Origin: Sulfuritalea sp.
GTDB lineage: Bacteria; Pseudomonadota; Gammaproteobacteria; Burkholderiales; Rhodocyclaceae
Direction: 5' to 3'
NCBI GenBank assembly: GCA_030247575.1
Contig: JAOTRV010000011.1
Span: forward strand, 62,001-126,000
Length of the DNA: 64,000 nt
Shown: one piece after another, positions 8,618 through 18,126 of the stretch
How the letters are laid out: each line of letters begins with the position of its first letter
Numbering within the stretch: position 1 is the first letter of the stretch
The notes under the pieces: generated by a model
The model's input: the letters and a program-made list of their open reading frames with translations, nothing else
Told to the model about the DNA's origin: nothing
The model's database searches: none
Made by a program: the position numbers and the translations under genes

Positions 8618-10459
8618 TTGGCCGTTCCAAAGCATGGCCGGCCGGCGGGACATGCCGGGTCGGCTGTTCTTTTCGCTGCCGCCGTGCTGCTGTGGCTGCT
8701 CAATCATCCGTACCAGGGGATCTGGCATGACGCGCGCATCTATGGCCTGCTGGCCGCGCATTGGCTGACTCCGGACGCTCTGGCGCCGGACCTGTTCTTC
8801 CGCTTTGGATCTCAAGGCGAGTTGAGCCTGTTCACTCCGTTTTATGGCGCGCTGGTGGGTTGGCTGGGGCTGGATCATGCTTCATGGTGGGTGGTGCTGA
8901 CGGGCGGCATCGCCTGGGTCGCTGCGGTGATGCTGTTGGCGCACCGGATGCTCGGGATGGGTGCGGCCGCCGGCGTCGCCGTATTGCTGGCCGCCGTGGT
9001 GACCGCAAGCTATTCGCCCAATGCGGGCACATTTGTCCTCACCGAAAACTTCGCTACCGCCCGCTCGTGGGCCTTGCCGCTGGGATTGGGCGGTGTTGCC
9101 GCGCTTGCGGGCGGCCGCCGCGTCTGGGCGTTTTCGCTGGCGATGGCCTCCCTGCTGTTGCATCCGCTGCTCGGTATCTGGCCCGTGGCGCTTTGCCTTC
9201 TGATGTGGTTGCGGACGGGGATTGCGGTGACGCTGGTGATGCTGGTCGTCATTGCCGCGGCTGCGGCCGGGCTGCTGGATATCGAAGTGCCCCACCTGCG
9301 CCTGATGCGAGGCGAGTGGCTGGTTTTCGCGCGGGACGTGGCACCGGACATCCTGTTCCGGCCCGCAGGCGCGCGTCTTGTCGAGCATGGGGCGGCGCTC
9401 GCCGGGCTGCTGTTGGCCGCGCACCGGGGCAGCGAACGCTGCCGTCTGATGTATCGACGGGCCTTGCTCCTGGGGAGCGGCGGTCTGGCCCTGGCCCTGA
9501 TCGCCAGCTTCTGGCTGCCGATCGAGATTCTGGTGCAGGGCCAGCCCTGGCGGGTGGGCTGGTTGCTCCTGCCATTGGCCATGCTCGGCTTGCTGGATGT
9601 CGCTCAGCGCCTGGGCCGCGAGTCTCGCAATGGGCCCTTGCTGCTCGGCGCGGCGGGAGCGGTCGCGGCGATGGGGCCGACGTGGTGGCTGCCGGCGCTT
9701 TATCTCGCGGCAGCGGGCGCCTTCCTGCCGCTGGCAGCCTGGCGGCGCCTGGACGATTGGGCGGGACAACGGCGAAAATACCTGGCGGTTGCGCTCGGCC
9801 TGGTGTGGCTTCTGCTCCTGCCCGGGTTGGTGGCGGATTGGGATATTGCCGGGCATCAACTGCTTCGACCCTGGTGGACCGGCGCAGAATGGTTGCACGG
9901 ACTTGTCGCCGGAGGTGTTTGGCACATTGCGCTGCTGGCGGTCGTGCCGGCCGTTCGGGGCTTGCCGCCGTCATCCGCTTCCTGGCGGATGGCGGTGGCC
10001 TGCGTTTTGGCGGGGTCGGCGCTGTTCGTGCTTTCCCAGTGGGATCGGCGGGTTGAATCCCGCCGTGCGGAAGAGATGTGTTATCTCGAACGCCGCTGTC
10101 CGGCGCATCCCTTTCTTCGAGAGATTGCCGTGGGAGAAACCGTGTTTTGGCCCGAGCGGGAATTGACGGTCTGGTTCACGCTGAACCGCGCCAGCTATTA
10201 CGGGGAGGTTCAGCGTACCGGCGCGGTGTTCTCGCGCGCGAAGTTCGACGAGTGGAGACGGCGTGACGCGCTTGTGGCCGCCGCGGCCGAGCCGTGGCAG
10301 CCGTGCGCTGATCCGGCGCTGGACTGGCTGGTGCTGGGGGGGGGAGTTGCCGGTGCAAGCCCCCGGGCCGTATGGCGCAAAGCCGGACTCTATGCCTGCG
10401 CGGATTTTCGTGCCGTATCGCCGGCGTCGACTCTTCCACGACGGGGCCCGGCACAATGA
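8618..10459 (+). CDS. Polytopic membrane protein of unknown function
   Basis: About 613 residues. The first 500 contain roughly ten hydrophobic segments; the last 130 form a soluble domain with several cysteines (for example CYLERRCPAHPF). The TTG at 8618 is proposed because AAGG lies 9 bases before it and no ATG or GTG sits suitably near; TTG 8612 is an alternative. No glycosyltransferase motif is certain, although the loop after the first helix (GIWHDARIYG) resembles GT-C-like proteins. It is followed by GtrA with an ATGA overlap, suggesting a role in lipid-linked sugar handling. A dispersed-repeat copy lies inside its last codons. Confidence 0.6.
   Translation: MAVPKHGRPAGHAGSAVLFAAAVLLWLLNHPYQGIWHDARIYGLLAAHWLTPDALAPDLFFRFGSQGELSLFTPFYGALVGWLGLDHASWWVVLTGGIAWVAAVMLLAHRMLGMGAAAGVAVLLAAVVTASYSPNAGTFVLTENFATARSWALPLGLGGVAALAGGRRVWAFSLAMASLLLHPLLGIWPVALCLLMWLRTGIAVTLVMLVVIAAAAAGLLDIEVPHLRLMRGEWLVFARDVAPDILFRPAGARLVEHGAALAGLLLAAHRGSERCRLMYRRALLLGSGGLALALIASFWLPIEILVQGQPWRVGWLLLPLAMLGLLDVAQRLGRESRNGPLLLGAAGAVAAMGPTWWLPALYLAAAGAFLPLAAWRRLDDWAGQRRKYLAVALGLVWLLLLPGLVADWDIAGHQLLRPWWTGAEWLHGLVAGGVWHIALLAVVPAVRGLPPSSASWRMAVACVLAGSALFVLSQWDRRVESRRAEEMCYLERRCPAHPFLREIAVGETVFWPERELTVWFTLNRASYYGEVQRTGAVFSRAKFDEWRRRDALVAAAAEPWQPCADPALDWLVLGGGVAGASPRAVWRKAGLYACADFRAVSPASTLPRRGPAQ
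10411..10432 (-). repeat. Dispersed repeat, copy 2 (reverse orientation)
   Basis: Reverse complement begins AGTCGACGCCGGCGATACGG. It lies in the 3' end of the preceding membrane protein gene and is translated as part of its C-terminus. Confidence 0.55.
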
Positions 10460-10827
10460 GCGAGCTGGTCCGCTATTTCGCCGTCAGTCTGCTTGCCTTG
10501 CTGGTCGACATGGGCAGCCTGCTGCTGCTTGCGCAGTTCATGCATTACCTGTGGGCAGCGACCTTCGGCTTCATGCTCGGCGCGGCGACGAGTTACCTGC
10601 TTTCCGTGCGCTGGGTGTTCCGGCATCGCCGCCTGGCGGCATTTCCCAAGACCGAGTTCGCCGCATTCGCGGCGGTTGGCGTGGCCGGCCTGGGTCTCAA
10701 CAACCTGGCGATCTATGTCGCCGTCGAACATGCCGGGCTGCCCCTGCTGGCGGCGAAGGCCGTCGCCGCGATGCTGACCTTTTCATTCAATTTCGGCTTG
10801 CGCAAATGGGGGCTGTTCCGGCCATAA
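10456..10827 (+). CDS. GtrA-family membrane protein
   Basis: 123 residues with four transmembrane segments and the GtrA-like start MSELVRYFAVSLLALLVDMG, plus a conserved SVRWVFRHR loop and the closing NFGLRKWGLF. GtrA proteins are thought to move or accommodate polyprenyl-linked sugars for glycan decoration. The ATG overlaps the previous stop, showing coupling. Usually paired with a GT2 enzyme of the dolichol-phosphate-mannose type; one is found two genes downstream at 12404. Confidence 0.82.
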   Translation: MSELVRYFAVSLLALLVDMGSLLLLAQFMHYLWAATFGFMLGAATSYLLSVRWVFRHRRLAAFPKTEFAAFAAVGVAGLGLNNLAIYVAVEHAGLPLLAAKAVAAMLTFSFNFGLRKWGLFRP

Positions 10828-10833
10828 TCGTCC

Positions 10834-12411
10834 ATGGACAAACCCCTCGTCATCATCATCGGTGCCGGCCCCGCCGGCCTGACGGCCGCGCTGGAACTGG
10901 TGCGCGACGGTCGCATGCAGCCACTGGTACTCGAGGCGTCGCACGACGTCGGCGGCATCTCGCGCACGGTCGAGTACAAGGGCAACCGGATGGACATCGG
11001 CGGGCATCGCTTCTTTTCCAAGTCCGACTGGGTGATGAACTGGTGGCGCGAGATCCTGCCGATCGCCGGCGACGGCGCCGCGGTGGAGATCGCCTATCAG
11101 GGACAGCGCAGGAGAGTAGACGCCGGCGGAACGGCGCCGGGCGGCAGCGGTCTGGTCATGCTGGTGCGCGACCGGCTGTCGCGCATCTATTTTCTGCGCA
11201 AGTATTTCGACTATCCGATCAAGCTCAATGCCACCACGCTGGGCAACCTGGGCCCGCTGAGGCTGGTGCGCATCGGCGTCAGCTATTGCCGGGCGATGCT
11301 GTTTCCGCGCAAGACCGAGCGTTCGCTCGAGGATTTCCTGGTCAATCGCTTTGGCGGCGAGTTGTATCGCACCTTCTTCAAGGACTATACGGAAAAGGTC
11401 TGGGGCGTTCCCTGCGATCGCATCAGCGCGGAATGGGGCGCGCAGCGGATCAAGGGTCTCTCCATTGTCGAAGCCTTGCGGCATGCCCTGCGCCAACGCT
11501 TCGGCCGTGCCGCGACGCAGCAGGCGACGAAGACCAGCCTGATCGAGCACTTCCTTTACCCGCGTCTGGGTCCCGGCCAACTGTGGCAGGAGGTGGCCCG
11601 CCGGGTGATCGCCGGCGGCGGCGAGATCCGTTTCGGCCAGCAGGTAACAGGCTTGCGCCATGAGGGCGGGCGGGTGGTTTCCGTCGTGACCGCGGACGCG
11701 ACGGGACACTTGGCCGAAGTGGCAGGGAGCTACGTGATTTCGACCATGCCGATCAAGGACCTCGTGGGCGGCATGCAGCCGCCGGCGCCGACGGAGGTGC
11801 GCGAAGTGGCCGCCGCACTGCCGTATCGCGACTTCATCACGGTAGGGCTGCTGGTTTCGCGGATGCGTGCCAATCCGCAGGCGCAGAGCAGCCGGCCCGA
11901 CCACATGCCGCCGGACAACTGGATCTACGTTCAGGAACGCGACGTGCGCATCGGGCGCCTGCAGGTATTCAACAACTGGAGTCCCGATCTGGTTGCCGAT
12001 GAAGGCAGGATCTGGCTGGGGCTCGAGTACTTCTGCCAGGAGGGAGACGACCTGTGGCGCCAGGACGATCCGGCGATGATCGATTTTGCGGCCGGCGAGC
12101 TGGCGCAGATCGGGATGATCGATCGCGCCGACGTGCTCGACGGCACGGTGATTCGCGTACCGAAAACCTATCCCGCTTACTTCGGCGCTTACGAAAATTT
12201 CCCCTGCGTCAGGACCTGGCTCGATGGCATCGAGAATCTCTATCTGGTCGGGCGCAACGGCATGCACCGCTACAACAACCAGGATCACTCGATGTTGACC
12301 GCAAAGCTCGCGGTCGAGGCGATTCTCGACGGCAAGGTCGACAAGGCGGCGATCTGGGCGGTGAACATCGACGATGAATATCATGAAGAGTCGCGAGAAA
12401 GCCATGACTGA
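10834..12411 (+). CDS. NAD(P)/FAD-dependent oxidoreductase (UDP-galactopyranose mutase/HemY-like)
   Basis: 525 residues with an N-terminal dinucleotide fold ([16 protein letters not shown], Glu at the end of the second strand) and the following [25 protein letters not shown] typical of the amine oxidase/NAD(P)-binding Rossmann group found in glycan clusters, close to UDP-galactopyranose mutase. The C-terminal flavin-contact segment is [18 protein letters not shown]. Its exact substrate is unknown. Around base 11115 a repeat copy encodes [10 protein letters not shown], apparently an insertion in a surface loop. It shares an 8-base overlap with the next gene. Confidence 0.75.
   Translation: MDKPLVIIIGAGPAGLTAALELVRDGRMQPLVLEASHDVGGISRTVEYKGNRMDIGGHRFFSKSDWVMNWWREILPIAGDGAAVEIAYQGQRRRVDAGGTAPGGSGLVMLVRDRLSRIYFLRKYFDYPIKLNATTLGNLGPLRLVRIGVSYCRAMLFPRKTERSLEDFLVNRFGGELYRTFFKDYTEKVWGVPCDRISAEWGAQRIKGLSIVEALRHALRQRFGRAATQQATKTSLIEHFLYPRLGPGQLWQEVARRVIAGGGEIRFGQQVTGLRHEGGRVVSVVTADATGHLAEVAGSYVISTMPIKDLVGGMQPPAPTEVREVAAALPYRDFITVGLLVSRMRANPQAQSSRPDHMPPDNWIYVQERDVRIGRLQVFNNWSPDLVADEGRIWLGLEYFCQEGDDLWRQDDPAMIDFAAGELAQIGMIDRADVLDGTVIRVPKTYPAYFGAYENFPCVRTWLDGIENLYLVGRNGMHRYNNQDHSMLTAKLAVEAILDGKVDKAAIWAVNIDDEYHEESRESHD
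11115..11136 (+). repeat. Dispersed repeat, copy 3 (inside CDS)
   Basis: AGTAGACGCCGGCGGAACGG plus CG, read in frame as V-D-A-G-G-T-A in the FAD oxidoreductase. Confidence 0.5.
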
Positions 12412-13552
12412 GATCCGCGTCACCGCGGTCATGCCATGCCTGAACGAGGAGCGGACGCTCGCCCTGTGCATCGAGAAGGCGCAGCGCGCGTTCCGTGAAA
12501 TGGGCATCGTCGGCGAGGTGGTGGTGGCCGACAACGGGTCGACCGATCGCTCGGTGGAAATTGCCGAGTCGCTCGGCGCGCGCGTGGCGCACGAACCGCG
12601 CAAGGGTTACGGTTCCGCGCTGATGGCCGGCATCAAGGCCGCGCGCGGCCGCATCGTGGTGATGGCCGATGCCGATGATTCCTACGACTGGCTGTCGCTC
12701 GGCGATTTCGTCGGGAAGATCGAGCAGGGCTACGATTTGGTAATGGGCAACCGTTTCAAGGGGGGCATCGAGCCCGGCGCCATGCCGCCGCTCCATCGCT
12801 ACCTCGGCAATCCCGTGCTCTCGATGCTGGCGCGGGTCATGTACCGTATCCCCATCGCCGACTTCCACTGCGGCATGCGAGCCTTCACCCGGGAAGCCTT
12901 CGATCGCATGAACGTGCGTACGCCGGGGATGGAATTCGCCACCGAAATGGTCGTCAATGCATCGCATGCGGGCTTGCGGATCGCCGAGATTCCGACCCGG
13001 CTCTATCCGGACAAGCGGGACCGGCCGCCGCACCTGAGATCGTTCCGCGACGGCTGGCGCCATCTGCGTTTCATGCTGACCTATGCGCCGGACTGGCTTT
13101 ATCTCGTGCCGGGGCTGTTGCTGGTGCTGCCCGGCGTCCTGGGCTTGATCGTGTTGTCGGGAGGGGCGGCGACTGTCGGCGGCGTCAGGCTCGGCATCCA
13201 TTTCCTTGCCTTGTCCAGCCTGCTGACGATGCTCGGAGGAAATGTCATTGGCTTCGGAGTGCTCGCCAAGGTATATAACTCCTCGCGGTGTCCGATTCCG
13301 CAGGATTCGATGATTGCCAGGCTGCTGCGGCAGTTCACCCTTGAGCGCGGCATCCTTGCGGGCGGCGCGCTGGTGATTGGCGGCACGGCCGTGGACGCGG
13401 CCATTCTCCTCGAGTGGCTGGCCCGCAGCCGTTCCGAAATGGGCGAAACGGTCCACCTGGCCTTTGTCGCCTCGACGCTGGTGGTCGTCGGCATCAACCT
13501 GGTTTTCGGTTCCTTCCTGCTGCGCATGATGCAGGAGGACGTGGCGCAATGA
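12404..13552 (+). CDS. GT2 glycosyltransferase, dolichol-phosphate mannose synthase-like, with membrane tail
   Basis: 383 residues. N-terminal GT-A fold with [34 protein letters not shown] and the metal-binding [10 protein letters not shown], then the acceptor region HCGMRAF. Two or more pairs of transmembrane helices follow from about residue 230. Such enzymes load a sugar on polyprenyl phosphate; with GtrA upstream this forms a classic pair. The ATG at 12404 with GAGAAAG upstream is preferred over 12374, which overlaps the previous gene by 38 bases. Confidence 0.82.
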   Translation: MTEIRVTAVMPCLNEERTLALCIEKAQRAFREMGIVGEVVVADNGSTDRSVEIAESLGARVAHEPRKGYGSALMAGIKAARGRIVVMADADDSYDWLSLGDFVGKIEQGYDLVMGNRFKGGIEPGAMPPLHRYLGNPVLSMLARVMYRIPIADFHCGMRAFTREAFDRMNVRTPGMEFATEMVVNASHAGLRIAEIPTRLYPDKRDRPPHLRSFRDGWRHLRFMLTYAPDWLYLVPGLLLVLPGVLGLIVLSGGAATVGGVRLGIHFLALSSLLTMLGGNVIGFGVLAKVYNSSRCPIPQDSMIARLLRQFTLERGILAGGALVIGGTAVDAAILLEWLARSRSEMGETVHLAFVASTLVVVGINLVFGSFLLRMMQEDVAQ

Positions 13553-13556
13553 GGTC

Positions 13557-15044
13557 ATGCGGGCTATTGCCGCAAATGACCGTGACGGTATCCGGCGCGG
13601 CTGGGTGCGCGGAGTGAGTTTCGCCGGCGCACTCAAGTGGTCCTTCCTTTCGGAACTGACCGGACGCATTGTTCCGCCGCTGGTCTTCGTCATCCTGGCG
13701 CGGCTGCTGGCACCCGAGGACTTCGGTGTGGTCGCGGCGGCGACCATGGTGATCGCCTTTTCCCAGATATTCTGGGAAGCGGGGATGGGCAAGGCCGTGG
13801 TTCAGTACCGCGGCGATCACGCGGCAGCGGCAGATGCCGCTTTCTGGATCAATGGTGCGCTCGCGGTTGCGGTGGCGGTGGTTCTGATCGCAGTGGCCGG
13901 CGTGCTGGCAGAAAACATCTTCCATGACGGGCGCGTGAGGGCCGTGCTGCAGGTGATGTCGCTGCAGGTCGTGCTGTCGGCTGCCGTGTCGGTGCACACG
14001 GCGCTACTGCAGAAGGATATGCAGTTCAAGCTGCTTTTCTGGGTGCGTCTCTCCACCGTGGCGTTTCCGTCCCTGATCTCGGTGCCGTTGGCCTGGCAGG
14101 GTGCAGGCTATTGGGCCCTGATCGCCGGAACCCTGGTCGGGCAGGCGGCACAGGTGATCGTGCTCTGGCGCTTGAGTGGCTGGAGGCCGCGGTGGTCTTG
14201 CGACAGGCGCGTGGCGCGGGATCTGGCGGGCTTCGGTGCATGGGTTAGCATATCGGGCTTGCTGGCGTGGTTCTATATCTGGGCGGATTCGCTCGTCGTC
14301 GGCATGTATCTGGGTAGTCACGAGTTGGGACTGTTTCGTACCGGCAACCAACTCGCCATGATGGTGTTTGCCATTCCGTTCGGTCCCGTCATGCCGGTGC
14401 TTTTCAGCTATCTGGCGCGGTTCGGGGAGGACAGGCAACGGCTGGCGCAAGCTATGGACAAGGTTGTTCGCGTCCTCGTCTTATTCGCTATTCCGCTCGC
14501 CTTCATCCTGTATTCCGTCTCCCTTCCGTTGGCGGATGCGTTGCTCGACGAGGTGTGGCGCGGGATCGGACCGATCATCGGCATCATGGCGCTGGTGCAT
14601 GGTTTCTCTTGGGTGATCGGCATGAACGGCGAGGCTTATCGTGCGATGGGCAAGCCACACTTCGAGACCTTGGTCGCGGCGGTGACGCTGCCGATCTATC
14701 TCGCGGCCTACGTCATCGCCATCCAGTACGGTCTCGCGGCGTTCTTGTGGACGCGGCTGGCGCTCGCCATTGCTGCCATGCTGCTGCAAATGCTGATGTT
14801 GCGGGCAATTCTGCTGCCTGCCCTGCTGCCCCTGGCGGGATACTTCCTCAAGATGGCTGCGAGTACGGCCCTGGTCGTTGCGGCAGTGCATCACGTCGGG
14901 CAGCAGGCGCTCACGGGGGCATTGTCGCGGTTGCTGATCGGCGGCGCGATCGAGGCGATGCTCGTCGGCACGACGCTGGTGCTGCTGGAACGCAAGGGCA
15001 TCCTCAAGGAACTAACCGGGCTACTCGGGAGCCGCAGATCGTGA
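13557..15044 (+). CDS. Oligosaccharide flippase (Wzx/MOP family)
   Basis: 495 residues with 12-14 hydrophobic segments evenly spaced. The N-terminal pattern SFAGALKWSFLSELTGRIVPPLVFVILARLLAPEDFG (quoted in parts: SELTGRIVPPLVFVILARLL, APEDFG) is typical of polysaccharide transporter and teichuronic-acid-type flippases, which move lipid-linked repeat units across the inner membrane. A GTG 57 bases inside (before SFAGAL) is an alternative start. The flippase implies a Wzx-type pathway in addition to the ABC exporter. It shares an overlapping GTGA with the next gene. Confidence 0.82.
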   Translation: MRAIAANDRDGIRRGWVRGVSFAGALKWSFLSELTGRIVPPLVFVILARLLAPEDFGVVAAATMVIAFSQIFWEAGMGKAVVQYRGDHAAAADAAFWINGALAVAVAVVLIAVAGVLAENIFHDGRVRAVLQVMSLQVVLSAAVSVHTALLQKDMQFKLLFWVRLSTVAFPSLISVPLAWQGAGYWALIAGTLVGQAAQVIVLWRLSGWRPRWSCDRRVARDLAGFGAWVSISGLLAWFYIWADSLVVGMYLGSHELGLFRTGNQLAMMVFAIPFGPVMPVLFSYLARFGEDRQRLAQAMDKVVRVLVLFAIPLAFILYSVSLPLADALLDEVWRGIGPIIGIMALVHGFSWVIGMNGEAYRAMGKPHFETLVAAVTLPIYLAAYVIAIQYGLAAFLWTRLALAIAAMLLQMLMLRAILLPALLPLAGYFLKMAASTALVVAAVHHVGQQALTGALSRLLIGGAIEAMLVGTTLVLLERKGILKELTGLLGSRRS

Positions 15045-15823
15045 GCGCGAACCGGCGAGCGGAGCAGACAGAGGCGATCTGCCAGGCACAGGACGATGAG
15101 TACGCATTTCCCTATTACTACGTGGCACGGATGCCTCAGCCGGGGTTCCGGCAGCATTTCGTCGACACTTGGGACATCAACCATATTTCAACCATCGAAT
15201 TCCTGCTCGGCCGCATCTGCGCGGCTGCTTCTGCGTTTCTCATCGACATTGGCTGCGGAGGCGAGCGTCTCACCCGCGAGATTGCCTTGGGAACCGGCAT
15301 TGCCCGGGTCTGCGGCGTGGATCATTCGGCCCGCACCATCGCGCTGGCGCAGGCGATGAATCAAGATCTCCCGCAGATCGAGTTCCGCCGTGAACGTATC
15401 GCTGGCGGGACGGGGCTCGGCCGCTTCGAGGCCGCTGTGCTGATGGGAGTGCTGGAGCACATTCCCCCGGACGAGGGACCTGCCTTCCTAGGGGGGGCGC
15501 GACTCCTGCAATCCCGAGGCACACTGCACCTGAGCTTGCCGCATGCCAACAAGCCGTTGGAGTACAAGCACTTCCGTCATTTCACCAAGGGCACGTTGCT
15601 CGCTTGCCTGAAGCCGGATTTCGACGTCGTCGCGGTGGTTCCGTTCGAGAGAATCGGCGGCATCCGCAGGCGCTTGCTGGAACGGCTGCTCTGCAATGGG
15701 GACTTCATTCTTCGTCATCAGGGCATGCTTGACCGTGCCTACCGCTGGTGCGTGAGAAACCTTTTCCAATGCGATTCGGAAGGGGATTGGCAGCGCCTCT
15801 ATGTCGAGGCAGTCGCGCGCTGA
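15041..15823 (+). CDS. Class I SAM-dependent methyltransferase
   Basis: 260 residues from a GTG overlapping the previous stop, with GGGAG about 9 bases upstream. Motif I is FLIDIGCGGERLTREI, the acidic residue follows in VCGVDHSARTI, and the post-motif VLMGVLEHIPPDEG matches Methyltransf_11/23 proteins. The N-terminal FPYYYVARM resembles glycan-cluster methyltransferases. The acceptor is presumably a sugar or lipid-linked glycan, not identifiable here. Confidence 0.75.
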   Translation: MSANRRAEQTEAICQAQDDEYAFPYYYVARMPQPGFRQHFVDTWDINHISTIEFLLGRICAAASAFLIDIGCGGERLTREIALGTGIARVCGVDHSARTIALAQAMNQDLPQIEFRRERIAGGTGLGRFEAAVLMGVLEHIPPDEGPAFLGGARLLQSRGTLHLSLPHANKPLEYKHFRHFTKGTLLACLKPDFDVVAVVPFERIGGIRRRLLERLLCNGDFILRHQGMLDRAYRWCVRNLFQCDSEGDWQRLYVEAVAR

Positions 15824-16826
15824 TGCCCTGCCTGTGCCGATGTTAAGCGTTGTCATTCCCAGTCGGGACCGGGCCGGCTTCCTCGCGAAGGCGCTGGAAT
15901 CTCTGCGCGGGCAGATCTTGCCGCAGGATCGTTTCGAAGTACTGGTCATCGACAACGGTTCGACGGACGACACGAGGATGGTTGTCGAAGCGGCCCGGCA
16001 GCAGTCGGCCAATGTCCGCTATTTCCTCGAACCGCAGCCGGGGTTGCATGCGGGACGGCATCGTGGGTTGAAGGAGGCTGGCGGCGACATCCTGGTGTTC
16101 GCCGATGACGACATCCGCGCCACGCCCGACTGGCTGGCCGCGATTGCGGAAAATTTCGCCGATCCCGCCGTTGCCATGGTTGGCGGCAACAATCATCCGG
16201 ATTTTCTGGCGCCGTTGCCGGCCTGGCTGGACCGGCTGTGGCGGCAGCCCAGCCTGGGCGGCCAGGCGATCTCCATGCTGAGCGTGCTGGCGCTGCCCGT
16301 CGGGCGGCGCGAGATCAGCCCACTGATGGTCTGGGGCTGCAACTTCTCGATTCGCCGGGCGGTGCTACTCGATATCGGCGGTTTTCATCCCGACGCGATG
16401 CCGCCGGAACTGATCCGTTTTCGCGGCGATGGCGAGACCCATGTCTCGCGACAGGTCGCGAAACGCGGTCTGCGTTGCATGTTCGATTCACGCGCCAGCG
16501 TCTATCATGCGGTGCCGGCGGAAAGAATGACCGTCGAGTACTTCCGCAGGCGCGCATACAATCAGGGCATTTCGGATTCCTACACCGAGTTGCGGGGCGA
16601 GGATCAGCCGGGGAAAGGCTCGCCGCAGGGCTTGCCGGCATTCGCGCGGCGCGTCGCGCACGGCGTTTATGAGCGGGCCCGGGAATTCTGGTCGCCGTCC
16701 GGCGAATTGCGCGAACTGGCGCGTACGATCGAGGCGGGGCGGCAGGAGGGGCGGGCTTTTCACCGCATGGCCTATCGACAGGACGCGGAAGTCAGGGACT
16801 GGGTGCATCGGCCGGACTATTTCTAG
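15801..16826 (+). CDS. GT2 glycosyltransferase
   Basis: 341 residues. SVVIPSRDRAGFLAKALESL, VLVIDNGSTDDTRMVV, and the metal-binding FADDDI identify a GT-A family 2 enzyme; a later WGCNFSIRR plus the acidic stretch FRGDGETHV fit the acceptor site. The start at 15801 overlaps the methyltransferase by 23 bases; the ATG at 15840 is a good alternative because the fold begins right after it. Neither has a strong ribosome site. Confidence 0.82.
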   Translation: MSRQSRADALPVPMLSVVIPSRDRAGFLAKALESLRGQILPQDRFEVLVIDNGSTDDTRMVVEAARQQSANVRYFLEPQPGLHAGRHRGLKEAGGDILVFADDDIRATPDWLAAIAENFADPAVAMVGGNNHPDFLAPLPAWLDRLWRQPSLGGQAISMLSVLALPVGRREISPLMVWGCNFSIRRAVLLDIGGFHPDAMPPELIRFRGDGETHVSRQVAKRGLRCMFDSRASVYHAVPAERMTVEYFRRRAYNQGISDSYTELRGEDQPGKGSPQGLPAFARRVAHGVYERAREFWSPSGELRELARTIEAGRQEGRAFHRMAYRQDAEVRDWVHRPDYF

Positions 16827-16889
16827 GAGAACTTCGCTCGTGCAATTTACTCGCCGAACCATCCGACGTGCCAGACCGGGAGGGCCCCG

Positions 16890-17612
16890 ATGACTCGCTG
16901 GCAAATGCTATTGCGCCCGCTCCAGGGACTGACGTCGGGCATCGCGGAAAGGATGGCCCCGACGCATTGGAAGCAGTTCAACGAACTTCATTACTGGAAA
17001 CGGCGAAAGTCCATCGAGGGGACGCTTTCCAACGATCACTACGAATACTTCTACACCAAGTGTTTTGGCTTGGAGCCAGGCTTTTACGAGGGCAAAGTGG
17101 TCATGGACATCGGCTGCGGGCCGCGAGGCAGCCTGGAATGGGCTGACATGGCGCTGCGCCGGATAGGTGTCGATCCTTTGGCGAGCGAATACCTTGCGCT
17201 GGGGGCGAAGGCTCACCGGATGGAGTATCTCTCCGCTCCGGCGGAGAACATTCCGATTGGCGATTCGGCATGCGATATCGTCGCCTCCTTCAATTCCCTG
17301 GATCATGTCGCCAACGTCGAGCGGGTGATCGCAGAAATGAAGCGGGTAACGCGGGCGGGCGGCACGCTTTTGCTGATGGTCGAGGTCAATCATCCGCCAA
17401 CCGCTTGCGAGCCGCACGAACTTTCGCCGGACAAGCTGCTCTCCTGGCTGGCGCCGGAATTCGTCTGTACCGCGATCGAGGTCGTCAAGCCCGCGGGAAG
17501 CGGCGGCATATACGAATCGGTCCTCTCGGGCGTGAAAGTGGACCGAGCCTTCTGGGCAACAGCGAGGGGATTCCTCGTGGCCAGTTTTTCGCGCGAGCAG
17601 CCCGATGTCTGA
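16890..17612 (+). CDS. SAM-dependent methyltransferase
   Basis: 240 residues, ATG with GGGAGGG just upstream. Motif I VVMDIGCGPRGSLEWA and later DIVASFNSLDHVANVERVI and VTRAGGTLLLMVEVN show a class I (Methyltransf_11) domain. It lies in the glycan cluster between a GT2 gene and a cupin gene; its acceptor is unknown. Confidence 0.75.
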   Translation: MTRWQMLLRPLQGLTSGIAERMAPTHWKQFNELHYWKRRKSIEGTLSNDHYEYFYTKCFGLEPGFYEGKVVMDIGCGPRGSLEWADMALRRIGVDPLASEYLALGAKAHRMEYLSAPAENIPIGDSACDIVASFNSLDHVANVERVIAEMKRVTRAGGTLLLMVEVNHPPTACEPHELSPDKLLSWLAPEFVCTAIEVVKPAGSGGIYESVLSGVKVDRAFWATARGFLVASFSREQPDV

Positions 17613-17678
17613 CTTTGCTCCAGGCGCCGGCAGCAAGTCGTCGGGGCAAAATGTGTACGCAGTCCAAAGGTAAGTACC

Positions 17679-18110
17679 ATGGTCGAAACCATCCTGCACA
17701 ACGAGGTAGTTCTGGCGCTGATCCTGCGTGCGGGCTACCGCGCCGAAGGCATCCAATTCTTCACGCCGGACCACTTTTCCCAGCAGCTCGCCTACATGAA
17801 CCGCCCCCGGGGTTATGTCATCCCGCCTCACGTGCACAACCCGGTTGCTCGCGAGGTACATTTCACCAAGGAGGTATTGTTCGTTCGGTCCGGGCGGTTG
17901 CGAGCGGATTTCTACGATGACGATCGCAACTATCTGGAAAGCCGCATACTGCATCAGGGCGACGTGCTGCTGCTGGCTTTCGGCGGGCACGGTTTCGAGA
18001 TGCTGGAGCCGAGCGAGGTGATAGAGGTCAAGCAGGGTCCATACGCCGGGGAGGCGGACAAGACCCGCTTCCCCGGCATCGATGCGGCGACCGCGAAGAT
18101 CGTCGAGTGA
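17679..18110 (+). CDS. Cupin-fold protein of glycan clusters
   Basis: 143 residues. PPHVHNPVAREVHFTKEVLFVRSG and HQGDVLLLAFGGHGFEML (fragments of a double-stranded beta-helix) match the cupin pattern with metal-binding histidines. Proteins of this size next to DegT aminotransferases and SAM methyltransferases are common in surface-glycan loci and can be sugar isomerases or epimerases, but the specific reaction cannot be named. It precedes the aminotransferase gene by 16 bases. Confidence 0.6.
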   Translation: MVETILHNEVVLALILRAGYRAEGIQFFTPDHFSQQLAYMNRPRGYVIPPHVHNPVAREVHFTKEVLFVRSGRLRADFYDDDRNYLESRILHQGDVLLLAFGGHGFEMLEPSEVIEVKQGPYAGEADKTRFPGIDAATAKIVE

Positions 18111-18126
18111 TCGGAGTTATAGCCAA